From JACMLD01 sp044223995 (GTDB taxonomy: Bacteria > Bacteroidota > Bacteroidia > Chitinophagales > Chitinophagaceae): DNA of 64,000 nucleotides. The notes beneath the pieces were generated by a model. The model was not told the origin of the DNA, ran no database searches, and was given only the letters and a program-made list of their open reading frames with translations. The position numbers were made by a program, and so were the translations under genes. The DNA lies in assembly GCA_044223995.1 (NCBI GenBank), contig JBGALE010000003.1:62001-126000 (forward strand), in the 5' to 3' direction. Numbering within the stretch: the stretch's first letter is position 1; every line of letters begins with the position of its first letter. Of this stretch, positions 54,874-61,068 are shown one piece after another.

Positions 54874-56097
54874 ATGAAATACAGTAAGATTCATTTTGTT
54901 TTTTATATTGTCATTCTTTTAGGATGCAAACGGTCATCTGATCCTGTACCTGTTGTAGTCAAACCTGTAATTACAAGCATCAGCCCCTTACATGGACCGG
55001 CCAATTCATTAGATACAATTTTTGGAAATGGCTTTGGCAACAACAACCTGCAGAACAGTGTTTTTTTTAATGGCAAGCCAGCAGAAATTATAAGCTCAAG
55101 TAATGCTCAGATAGTTGCCAAAGTGCCACCTAAAGCAGGAACAGGCATTGTATCAGCTACAGTCAACGGAACTACAATACAAGGCCCATCTTTTACTTAT
55201 GACATATTTACAGTGACCGTATATGCGGGCAATGGTTTCCCGGCATCAATAGATGGTGTGGGAACACGAGCTGGTATAGGTACTCCAACCGGAGTAGCTC
55301 CTGACTCTTTAGGTAATGTATATGTTGCTGACCCTGGAAACTTTCTTATTAAAAAAATTGCACCTGGTGCTGTAGTAACAACTTTTGCGGGCACTATTGG
55401 AGTTCAGGGAAGCCAAGATGGACAGGGCACTTCAGCCGGTTTTAAAAACCCTTACGGAGTATGTACGGACACTATGGGAAATATTTATGTCGCAGATGCC
55501 GATGCGCACACGATTAGAAAAATAACTTCTTCGGGATTGGTAAGTACCTACGGTAATTACGTAGGGGGAGCTCCTGTAGGTGTAGCAATGGATCCCAATG
55601 GAAATCTTTATGTTTCAAGTCCCTTAAGTGCTAATCTTGTAAAAATTAGTAAACCAGGTATCTTAACAAATATTACAGGAGATTTTGGTGGATTGTGGGG
55701 AATCACCTCAGATGAAAGCGGAAATGTCTACCTAACAGATCAGCAATACCACATGATTTATAAGTTATCTTCTACTGGTGTATTTTCTCCAATAGCGGGG
55801 ATAAGAAATACTGCCGGTGCTTTAGATGGCCCTGTAGCTATTGCGACATTTAATAAACCCACGGGCATAGCCCGTGATAAAGCAGGGAATTTTTATATAG
55901 CCGATCAAGGAAATAATTCAATTCGCAAAATTTCAGCAGACGGAATGGTTACCACTTTACTTAATAACATTAGCAGATATGCAACCAATGGAGGTGGATT
56001 TTTCTTCGGACCTTTTGGCATAGCAATGGATAGCCATGGTGTTTTATATGTTACTAATACTGGGGAGAGTACAATTTTAAAAATTACTTTTGAATAA
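54874..56097 (+). CDS. IPT/TIG and NHL-repeat lipoprotein
   Basis: A 407-residue lipoprotein from the ATG at 54874 (MKYSKIHFVFYIVILLGCKR, lipobox LLGC). A longer frame reaches a TTG at 54676, but its 66 extra codons look non-coding. Residues about 30-110 form an IPT/TIG immunoglobulin-like domain (ITSISPLHGPANSLDTIFGN). The rest is a beta-propeller of NHL-type repeats: GVAPDSLGNVYVADPGNFLIKKI, GVCTDTMGNIYVADADAHTI, GITSDESGNVYLTDQQYHMI and GIARDKAGNFYIADQGNNSI (opening parts). Third codon positions are mostly A or T, richer than in neighbours, which suggests acquisition. It sits beside the GIY-YIG/tRNA-like array. The ligand is unknown. Confidence 0.85.
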   Translation: MKYSKIHFVFYIVILLGCKRSSDPVPVVVKPVITSISPLHGPANSLDTIFGNGFGNNNLQNSVFFNGKPAEIISSSNAQIVAKVPPKAGTGIVSATVNGTTIQGPSFTYDIFTVTVYAGNGFPASIDGVGTRAGIGTPTGVAPDSLGNVYVADPGNFLIKKIAPGAVVTTFAGTIGVQGSQDGQGTSAGFKNPYGVCTDTMGNIYVADADAHTIRKITSSGLVSTYGNYVGGAPVGVAMDPNGNLYVSSPLSANLVKISKPGILTNITGDFGGLWGITSDESGNVYLTDQQYHMIYKLSSTGVFSPIAGIRNTAGALDGPVAIATFNKPTGIARDKAGNFYIADQGNNSIRKISADGMVTTLLNNISRYATNGGGFFFGPFGIAMDSHGVLYVTNTGESTILKITFE

Positions 56098-56241
56098 TTT
56101 CAACTATTCTGCTGAGGGTTATTATAAAGCAAATCTAATCTGGCCAATAGGTGGGTTATATATTTGCTAAACAATTTTAAATATAGAATCTATTAAAAAC
56201 CCCAAGAATCAATAAACTCACATAAGCTGGTCTCCCCTTTT

Positions 56242-56277
56242 TTAAAAATAACGGATATACTCGTAGAAATACGGCAT
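56242..56277 (-). pseudogene. Decayed start of a third GIY-YIG gene copy
   Basis: After the terminator of repeat copy B, the minus strand reads MPYFYEYIRYF-stop, matching the intact protein start MSKFYVYILYSS. The distance from the T-run to the ATG is the same as in the intact copy. Similarity is lost after about 36 nt. Confidence 0.6.
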
Positions 56278-56288
56278 GCCTAAAACTA

Positions 56289-56405
56289 AAAAATCCCCGC
56301 TGATTGGCGGGGTTTTCTGTGGGAGTTCCGATATATCGGAAGGCTCGAACCGCGGACCACTCCCGGCTTATCAGCCGGGATGTTCTGAACCAATTAATGC
56401 TTCAA
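56289..56405 (-). repeat. tRNA-like repeat, copy B, with terminator
   Basis: Degenerate 3' part of a tRNA followed by a terminator, 117 nt and nearly identical to copy A (one indel, two substitutions). On the minus strand it contains the D-loop-like TTGGTTCAGAACATC, a CCCGGC-TGATAA-GCCGGG hairpin in the anticodon-arm position, GGTCCGCGGTTCGAGCC identical to tRNA-Val, the palindrome TTCCGATATATCGGAA (56326-56341) in place of the T-stem 3' strand, the acceptor remnant CTCCCA, then CCCCGC/GCGGGG and a T-run. There is no 5' half, so it cannot be a tRNA. The intact GIY-YIG gene ends inside it. Confidence 0.85.
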
Positions 56406-56634
56406 CTCTCTTCCTGTTCTTCCATGATTTGATCTGCTTTTCTCTTTGTAAAGCATCTTCTTTATTGCAGAATTGCTCGTAATAAGCAATTTTCCAGTCT
56501 GCTGCTGTCCCTGTAAAACCTTTGTGATTGGAATTGTGCCTGCGTAATCTTTCTTCCAATAAATCCCCGGTCATGCCAATGTAGTATCGATTTTTTACCG
56601 AAGAATAAAGGATATAGACATAGAATTTTGACAT
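56371..56634 (-). CDS. Small GIY-YIG endonuclease-domain protein
   Basis: An 87-residue single-domain nuclease of the GIY-YIG superfamily (COG2827/YhbQ-like). YVYILYSSVKNRYYIGMTG carries the YVY...YIG signature, the catalytic arginine is in LLEERLRRHN, and the metal-binding glutamate is probably in AYYEQFCNKEDALQRE. The C-terminal IGSEHPG and the stop are encoded by the D-loop-like part of tRNA-like repeat B, so gene and repeat are one unit. The ATG stands 10-15 nt after the T-run of the preceding terminator (repeat A). Two decayed copies of its start lie on either side. Probable role: a selfish or homing-type endonuclease; DNA repair, proposed for YhbQ, is an alternative. Confidence 0.85.
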   Translation of the reverse strand: MSKFYVYILYSSVKNRYYIGMTGDLLEERLRRHNSNHKGFTGTAADWKIAYYEQFCNKEDALQREKQIKSWKNRKRVEALIGSEHPG

Positions 56635-56645
56635 GGTAATAAAAT

Positions 56646-56763
56646 AAAAATCCCCGCTGATTGGCGGGGTTTTCTGTGGGAGTTCCGATATATCGGAAGG
56701 CTCGAACCGCGGACCACTCCCGGCTTATCAGCCGGGGATGTTCTGAACCAATAAATACTTCAA
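56646..56763 (-). repeat. tRNA-like repeat, copy A, with terminator
   Basis: 118 nt, same layout as copy B: tail of a GIY-YIG frame (EVFIGSEHP), hairpin, GGTCCGCGGTTCGAGCC, palindrome TTCCGATATATCGGAA (56683-56698), CTCCCACAGAAA, terminator stem 652-657/664-669 and T-run. One extra C on the minus strand after the CAT codon shifts the frame so that a meaningless frame runs through the repeat. It is located between the true tRNA-Val unit and the intact GIY-YIG gene. Confidence 0.85.
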
Positions 56764-56814
56764 TCATGTAATATTTTTTTGAGAATATAGGTTATACGCA
56801 TAGAAATAAGACAT
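56755..56814 (-). pseudogene. Internally deleted GIY-YIG gene remnant
   Basis: It begins MSYFYAYNLYSQKNI, matching the intact MSKFYVYILYSSVKN, then stops (TGA at 56766-56764). The tail IEVFIGSEHP of the same gene resumes one frame later. About 200 nt of the middle are missing. It starts after the terminator of the real tRNA-Val. Confidence 0.7.
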
Positions 56815-56823
56815 GCCTGAAAA

Positions 56824-56851
56824 TAAAAAATCCCCGCTGGTTTGCGGGGAT
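56824..56851 (-). terminator. Terminator of tRNA-Val
   Basis: ATCCCCGC and GCGGGGAT (56830-56837 and 56844-56851) form an 8-bp stem with a 6-nt loop; on the minus strand TTTTTATTT follows. The repeats carry a variant of the same terminator. Confidence 0.9.
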
Positions 56852-56856
56852 TTCTG

Positions 56857-56931
56857 TGGGAGCACACGGGCTCGAACCGCGGACCCTCTGCTTGTAAGGC
56901 AGATGCTCTGAACCAACTGAGCTATGCTCCC
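56857..56931 (-). tRNA. tRNA-Val (anticodon TAC)
   Basis: Complete 75-nt cloverleaf on the minus strand: acceptor GGGAGCA/TGCTCCC with discriminator A, D-stem GCTC/GAGC, anticodon stem TCTGC/GCAGA with loop CTTACAA (TAC reads Val codons GTA/GTG), 5-nt variable loop, T-arm CGCGG-TTCGAGC-CCGTG. CCA is not encoded. A consensus promoter lies 17 bp upstream and a terminator follows 5 bp after the 3' end. The downstream tandem repeats are degenerate copies of its 3' half. Confidence 0.97.
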
Positions 56932-56947
56932 TTTTTTGTTGGGAGTG

Positions 56948-56977
56948 CAAAGATAAGGGCTAATACTTTTCGGCAAA
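56948..56977 (-). promoter_or_regulatory. tRNA-Val promoter, perfect consensus
   Basis: On the minus strand TTTG (56977-56974), an 18-nt spacer and TATCTTTG (56955-56948) match TTTG-N17-23-TAnnTTTG exactly. Transcription would start near 56943, about 12 nt before the mature 5' end. Confidence 0.75.
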
Positions 56978-56993
56978 ATTTTTTTTCCTTTGT

Positions 56994-57560
56994 ATGATGG
57001 AAAAAATCAGCAGTTACTGCCAGGCCGTTTGGCGTATGGACAAAGATAATGTTCACGTACACTATCACGATAACGAATATGGCTTCCCGATTGACGACGA
57101 TAACCTCTTATTCGCACGACTGGTGCTTGAAATTAACCAGGCCGGTCTAAGCTGGACGACGATCCTGAACAAGAAAGACAATTTCTTTAAAGCATTTGAC
57201 AATTTCGACATCGCCAAAGTAGCGAAATACAAAGATGCCAAAAGAGAAAAACTTCTCCGGGACGCCGGCATTATCCGCAACAGGTTAAAAATTGATGCCA
57301 CCATTCACAATGCTAACTGTATTCTGGCCATTCAGAAAGAATACGGGTCATTTAAAAGCTGGCTCGATCACCATCATCCAAAAACAAAGGAAGAATGGGT
57401 TAAGCTTTTCAAAACCACTTTTCGGTTTACAGGTGGTGAAATCGTCAATGAATTCCTGATGAGTACCGGTTACCTGCCTGGAGCGCATATCGATAGTTGT
57501 CCCATCATGAAAAAAGTGCTGAAGCAAAAACCAAAATGGCGTGAAACAAAAAAGAAATAA
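56994..57560 (+). CDS. tag: DNA-3-methyladenine glycosylase I
   Basis: Base-excision repair glycosylase removing 3-methyladenine, 188 residues. The start may be 56994 or the second ATG at 56997. The zinc ligands expected from E. coli Tag are visible as C in SYCQAVWRM, H in HYHDNEYGFP, and H and C in GYLPGAHIDSCPIM. The catalytic pocket segment is LEINQAGLSWTTILNKK and FKAFDNFD. A weaker promoter on the plus strand (TTG at 56939-56941, 22-nt spacer, TACTTTTC at 56964-56971) overlaps the divergent tRNA-Val promoter. The downstream gene overlaps its end by 20 bp. Confidence 0.94.
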   Translation: MMEKISSYCQAVWRMDKDNVHVHYHDNEYGFPIDDDNLLFARLVLEINQAGLSWTTILNKKDNFFKAFDNFDIAKVAKYKDAKREKLLRDAGIIRNRLKIDATIHNANCILAIQKEYGSFKSWLDHHHPKTKEEWVKLFKTTFRFTGGEIVNEFLMSTGYLPGAHIDSCPIMKKVLKQKPKWRETKKK

Positions 57561-58140
57561 ACCATTATTGAAAAGATGGTGGGCAAGAATATTATTCCTG
57601 TTGTTTGCATGGATACTTATTCATGTTGTATTTATTACAGTGGATGGCCTGCACGATAATTATACACAGGCAGATGTTGCCATTATTCTCGGCAATCGTG
57701 TTTGTGAAGATGGATCACTTTCCACCTGGTTGCAGGGAAGGGTAGACAAAGCGCTACAATTGTATAAAGAGGGGAAGGTAAAAATGATCTTTGCCAGTGG
57801 CGGTACTTCTACCAAGGAAAATGGCGGCCATCCCGAAGGTACTGCCATGAAACAATACCTCGTAGCGCATGGTGTGCCTGATTCTGCCGTGGTAAGTGAC
57901 AATTATGGACAGAACACTTACCTGACAGCAAAGAATTTTATTGCGTGGAACAAAGACCATCATTTTTCATCTGTCATCGTGGTTTCCCAGTTTTATCATA
58001 TCACGCGGACACAATATATCTTAAAGAAGCTGGGGTTTAAAAATGTTACGCATGCATCTTCTGGTCGATATGAATGGAAAGATATTATTGGTACACTGCG
58101 CGAAGTACCTGCATTTTACAAATACCTGCTGGTATATTGA
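57541..58140 (+). CDS. YdcF/SanA-like DUF218 membrane-anchored protein
   Basis: A 199-residue protein beginning with GTG inside the end of tag (20-bp overlap). A basic stretch and one N-terminal membrane helix (RILFLLFAWILIHVVFIT) anchor a DUF218 domain: DVAIILGNRV, GRVDKALQLYKEGKVKMIFASGG, EGTAMKQYLVAHGVP, DNYGQNTYLTAKNF and VVSQFYHITRTQYILKKLGF. The domain probably faces the periplasm; E. coli SanA influences envelope permeability. The overlap suggests coupling with tag. It converges on the next gene with an 8-bp gap. Confidence 0.87.
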   Translation: MKQKRNKPLLKRWWARILFLLFAWILIHVVFITVDGLHDNYTQADVAIILGNRVCEDGSLSTWLQGRVDKALQLYKEGKVKMIFASGGTSTKENGGHPEGTAMKQYLVAHGVPDSAVVSDNYGQNTYLTAKNFIAWNKDHHFSSVIVVSQFYHITRTQYILKKLGFKNVTHASSGRYEWKDIIGTLREVPAFYKYLLVY

Positions 58141-58148
58141 GAGATGGT

Positions 58149-58445
58149 TTAATTAAGCTGTAAATGGGGGAGGCGATAGGTGAGGCCATCCAGTACAAAC
58201 AATTCATCCACCTGGTAAGTCCAGTATTTATACAAAGGTGATTTTACAATAATGCCATCCACTTCTTCCTTACTTAATGCGCTGATGGTAATCCATATCC
58301 GCTGCGATTCCATACTGACGGCATAATGATCAATGATTTCCTTATTGATGAGTTGATTGATATACGTACGATGCGCGGGCACCAGCGACATAAATTCATC
58401 ATCTACCTCAAAATTAATCGTCACCTGGTACTTCTTCTTATCCAT
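58149..58445 (-). CDS. Conserved hypothetical, ferredoxin-like fold
   Basis: A 98-residue cytoplasmic protein with no membrane segment. I know of no named function. The alternating strand-helix pattern (KKYQVTINFEVD, AHRTYINQLINKEIIDHYAVS, IWITISALSKEEVDGIIVKSP, YTYQVDELFVLDGLTYRLP-like end) resembles dimeric alpha-beta-barrel proteins such as muconolactone isomerase or YCII. The conserved HRTYINxLI segment suggests a real family in Bacteroidota. It lies between DUF218 (convergent) and mtaB (same strand, 78 bp away). Confidence 0.75.
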   Translation of the reverse strand: MDKKKYQVTINFEVDDEFMSLVPAHRTYINQLINKEIIDHYAVSMESQRIWITISALSKEEVDGIIVKSPLYKYWTYQVDELFVLDGLTYRLPHLQLN

Positions 58446-58523
58446 ACTTTCTGCTGTGCTTTACTATATTAAACGAAAAAGAGGGGCAAAAAGTTTCCTA
58501 AAGATTTGATAATTGTCCACAAA

Positions 58524-59792
58524 TTATATTGTGTGCGCGCAGATTTTATTTACCCAGTCGGCCCTGTGGGGAACAGTTACTTTGATGTAATTATCGGTAT
58601 AACCCTCCATCATATTGTCTTTGGCGTGGCCTTCAAACAACACTTTTCGCGTCTGGCCGGCGTGTTGTTGCGTGAAGTATTGCATTTTCATGTAAGAAAG
58701 GTTCCGCAGAGCTTTATTGCGCTCATGCCTTTCCCGCATGGGCACAACGGGCGAAATTTCCAGTGCCTTTGTGTTGTCCCTTTCAGAATAGGTGAATACA
58801 TGGAGGTAAGAAATATCCAAACCGTGTAAAAACTGGTAAGTTTCGTTGAAATCTTCGGTTGTTTCACCCGGAAAGCCAACAATGACGTCTACCCCGATGG
58901 CGCAATGAGGCATCAGGGTTTTGATCAATTGTACTCTTTCAGCATACAGTTCGCGTTTGTACCTTCTTCTCATCAATCCGAGGATGCGGTTGCTGCCGCT
59001 CTGTAGTGGGATGTGAAAATGCGGCATAAACTTGTCGCTGTTTGCCACAAATGCAATGATTTCATTTGTTAACAGGTTGGGCTCTATACTCGAAATACGG
59101 TAGCGTTCTATGCCTTCTACTTTTTCAAGCGCCTGGACAAGTTCAAAAAAGTTGCTGTCATGTTTACCGTCAACCGTTTTCCCAAAATCACCCAGGTTGA
59201 CACCCGTCAGTACAATTTCCTTGACACCATTTTTGGCCAGGGCCTCTGCATTGTGTACCACATTGATGATACTATCACTCCGGCTCTTTCCCCTTGCCAT
59301 GGGAATGGTGCAAAAAGAACAGTTATAGTCGCAACCGTCCTGCACTTTTAAAAATGTACGTGTGCGATCATTGATACTGTAGGAAGAATGAAAGTCGCTG
59401 ACTTCTTCAATATCACAACTGCATATTTTGGCGGAATCGCCTTTGCTCAACTCGCGGAGATGCGCGGCAATATTAAATTTTTCAGCAGCGCCCAGTACAA
59501 GATCGACACCCGGTATATTGGCTATTTCTGCTGGTTTCAACTGCGCATAACAACCTGTAATGACAACCAGGCTTTCAGGAGATTTTCTTTGGATCCTGCG
59601 TACCAGCTGGCGGCATTCCTTATCCGCATTATCGGTAACGGAACAGGTATTGATAACATACACATCGGCCATGTCATCAAACTCCTTCTTCTGAAAACCT
59701 TCTTTCTCCAGTAACCTTGAAATGGCGGAGGTTTCGGAAAAGTTGAGTTTACAACCAAGTGTATGAAACGCCACTGTTTTCGCTGTACCCAT
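58524..59792 (-). CDS. mtaB: tRNA t6A37 methylthiotransferase MtaB
   Basis: Radical-SAM enzyme converting t6A37 to ms2t6A37 in tRNAs, 422 residues. The N-terminal MTTase domain has HTLGCKLNFSETSAI, INTCSVTDNADKECRQ and VITGCYAQLKP with three cluster cysteines. The radical-SAM cluster is VQDGCDYNCSFCTIPMARG (CxxxCxxC), followed by GVNLGDFGK and IGVDVIVGFPGET. It ends with a short TRAM-like tail (GHAKDNMMEGYTDNYIKVTV). The MtaB rather than MiaB or RimO assignment rests on the KLNFSET opening and the DGCDYNCSFC motif. Confidence 0.93.
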   Translation of the reverse strand: MGTAKTVAFHTLGCKLNFSETSAISRLLEKEGFQKKEFDDMADVYVINTCSVTDNADKECRQLVRRIQRKSPESLVVITGCYAQLKPAEIANIPGVDLVLGAAEKFNIAAHLRELSKGDSAKICSCDIEEVSDFHSSYSINDRTRTFLKVQDGCDYNCSFCTIPMARGKSRSDSIINVVHNAEALAKNGVKEIVLTGVNLGDFGKTVDGKHDSNFFELVQALEKVEGIERYRISSIEPNLLTNEIIAFVANSDKFMPHFHIPLQSGSNRILGLMRRRYKRELYAERVQLIKTLMPHCAIGVDVIVGFPGETTEDFNETYQFLHGLDISYLHVFTYSERDNTKALEISPVVPMRERHERNKALRNLSYMKMQYFTQQHAGQTRKVLFEGHAKDNMMEGYTDNYIKVTVPHRADWVNKICAHTI

Positions 59793-59847
59793 AAGAGGCG
59801 CAAAGATACGGCGCAGCCCGTTGTCGGCAAAGCGGGCTCATTTGTAT

Positions 59848-59855
59848 TATATTTG
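59848..59855 (+). promoter_or_regulatory. Candidate -7 box for the DUF4258 gene
   Basis: TATATTTG is an exact TAnnTTTG. The nearest TTG (59821-59823) is 24 nt upstream, slightly long. Transcription would start close to the ATG at 59861, so a leaderless or nearly leaderless mRNA is possible. Confidence 0.35.
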
Positions 59856-59860
59856 ACCCT

Positions 59861-60310
59861 ATGAAGAAAGCCTTGCCTTATTTACTGCTGGCAATATTGG
59901 TCGTTGCGGCCATTTCTATCCGCCGTTGCCGGCAAACAACCAGCCCGACCGTAAAAAATGACAACCGGCATGAACAAAACGACAATGCCGACCGCAACCA
60001 TGGTTTTGACCGCCGCACCAGCTACCTGGAATATACGCAGCATGCCAAATGCCGGATGGAATGCCGTCATATTACGCAGGAAGAAGTGGAAGATATCATG
60101 CAGCATGGAGAAATTAATTATAAAAAGAGCGAAGCAACCGGCACCCCTTGCCCCACTTATGCGCTGGAAGGCTATACACATAAAGATAACCAGCACGTAC
60201 GCATCGTATTTGCGCAATGTGATTATAAAACAAAAGTGGTAACCTGTATCGACCTGGACCAGGATTTTGAATGTCATTGTCCCGGCGATGGCAATAAGCA
60301 CGAACGTTAA
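59861..60310 (+). CDS. DUF4258-domain protein with N-terminal signal/anchor
   Basis: A 149-residue protein with a short N-terminal helix (ALPYLLLAILVVAAISI), a polar Asn/Asp/His-rich linker and a DUF4258 domain (about 55-140): YTQHAKCRMECRHITQEEVEDIMQ, INYKKSEATGTPCPTYALEG, VRIVFAQCDYKTKVVTCIDL and a final CHCPGD. Its four cysteines in the domain could bind metal. DUF4258 proteins are of unknown role, sometimes compared with toxin-like nucleases. plsC starts 11 bp later, so they likely share a transcript. Confidence 0.82.
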   Translation: MKKALPYLLLAILVVAAISIRRCRQTTSPTVKNDNRHEQNDNADRNHGFDRRTSYLEYTQHAKCRMECRHITQEEVEDIMQHGEINYKKSEATGTPCPTYALEGYTHKDNQHVRIVFAQCDYKTKVVTCIDLDQDFECHCPGDGNKHER

Positions 60311-60320
60311 GCGGTACTGA

Positions 60321-61067
60321 ATGATGAAGCTATTGATTAAATGCATACAGTTTGTCTATTCCCTCTACGCGATTGTATTGTTTGTGTTACTGTTGCTCAT
60401 TGTATTCCCCTTTGCAATCGTGGCCTCTTTCTTTGGTAAAATACATGGTGGCACGTTTATTTACCGCATCTGTGGATGGTGGGCTGACACCTGGATGTTT
60501 TTAATAGGGATATATAGTAAAAAGATATTTGAAGCACCATTGGATAAAACCAAACAATATATTTTTACGGCCAACCATATTTCATATATGGATGTGCCCA
60601 TGATCGTAAAAACGATCCGGCAACCGGTTCGTGCATTGGGGAAATTTGAAATGAGCAAAGTGCCTGTGTTTGGATTCTTGTACAGGAATGCAGCGGTTAT
60701 GGTCGACAGGGCAAACGCTGATAACCGCGCCCGGAGTGTGATCATTTTAAAATCAGTGGTGAAAAAGGGAATATCGATATTTATTTTTCCCGAAGGGACT
60801 TTCAATACAACGGATCAGCCATTGAAGGAATTTTATGATGGTGCATTTCGTATTGCTGTAGAAACACAAACACCCATCAAACCGGTTGTTTTCCCTGATA
60901 CCAGCAAAAGGCTGCACCAAAGCAGCGTATTTTCTTTTTCGCCGGGCAAATGCAGGGCCGTGTTCCTGGAAACAATTCCTGTAGAGGGGTTGACGGTAAA
61001 AGATGTACCAGCATTGCGGAAAAAAGTGTACGATTGCATGGAAGCCGCTTTATTAAAATATAAATAG
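60321..61067 (+). CDS. plsC: 1-acyl-sn-glycerol-3-phosphate acyltransferase
   Basis: Membrane-bound acyltransferase making phosphatidic acid, 248 residues. The N-terminal hydrophobic segment (LYAIVLFVLLLLIVFPFAIV) anchors it. The catalytic HX4D motif is FTANHISYMDVPM, the acceptor-binding arginine region is RNAAVMVDRANADNRARS, and the FPEGTFNTTDQ and KPVVFPDTSK motifs follow. The second ATG (60324) is an alternative start. priA begins one base after its stop. Confidence 0.9.
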   Translation: MMKLLIKCIQFVYSLYAIVLFVLLLLIVFPFAIVASFFGKIHGGTFIYRICGWWADTWMFLIGIYSKKIFEAPLDKTKQYIFTANHISYMDVPMIVKTIRQPVRALGKFEMSKVPVFGFLYRNAAVMVDRANADNRARSVIILKSVVKKGISIFIFPEGTFNTTDQPLKEFYDGAFRIAVETQTPIKPVVFPDTSKRLHQSSVFSFSPGKCRAVFLETIPVEGLTVKDVPALRKKVYDCMEAALLKYK

Positions 61068-61068
61068 A

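Noticed and set aside
56294..56400. A tRNA-Ile(GAT), suggested by the CTGATAA loop
   Set aside because: There is no 5' acceptor strand or 5' D-stem, and the T-stem is replaced by a palindrome. It cannot fold as a cloverleaf.
56462..56767. A 101-codon frame on the minus strand running through tRNA-like repeat A and into the GIY-YIG gene region
   Set aside because: It begins with the nuclease tail IEVFIGSEHP and then reads through the repeat and terminator in a frame opened by one extra base. It is a by-product of the repeat, not a gene.
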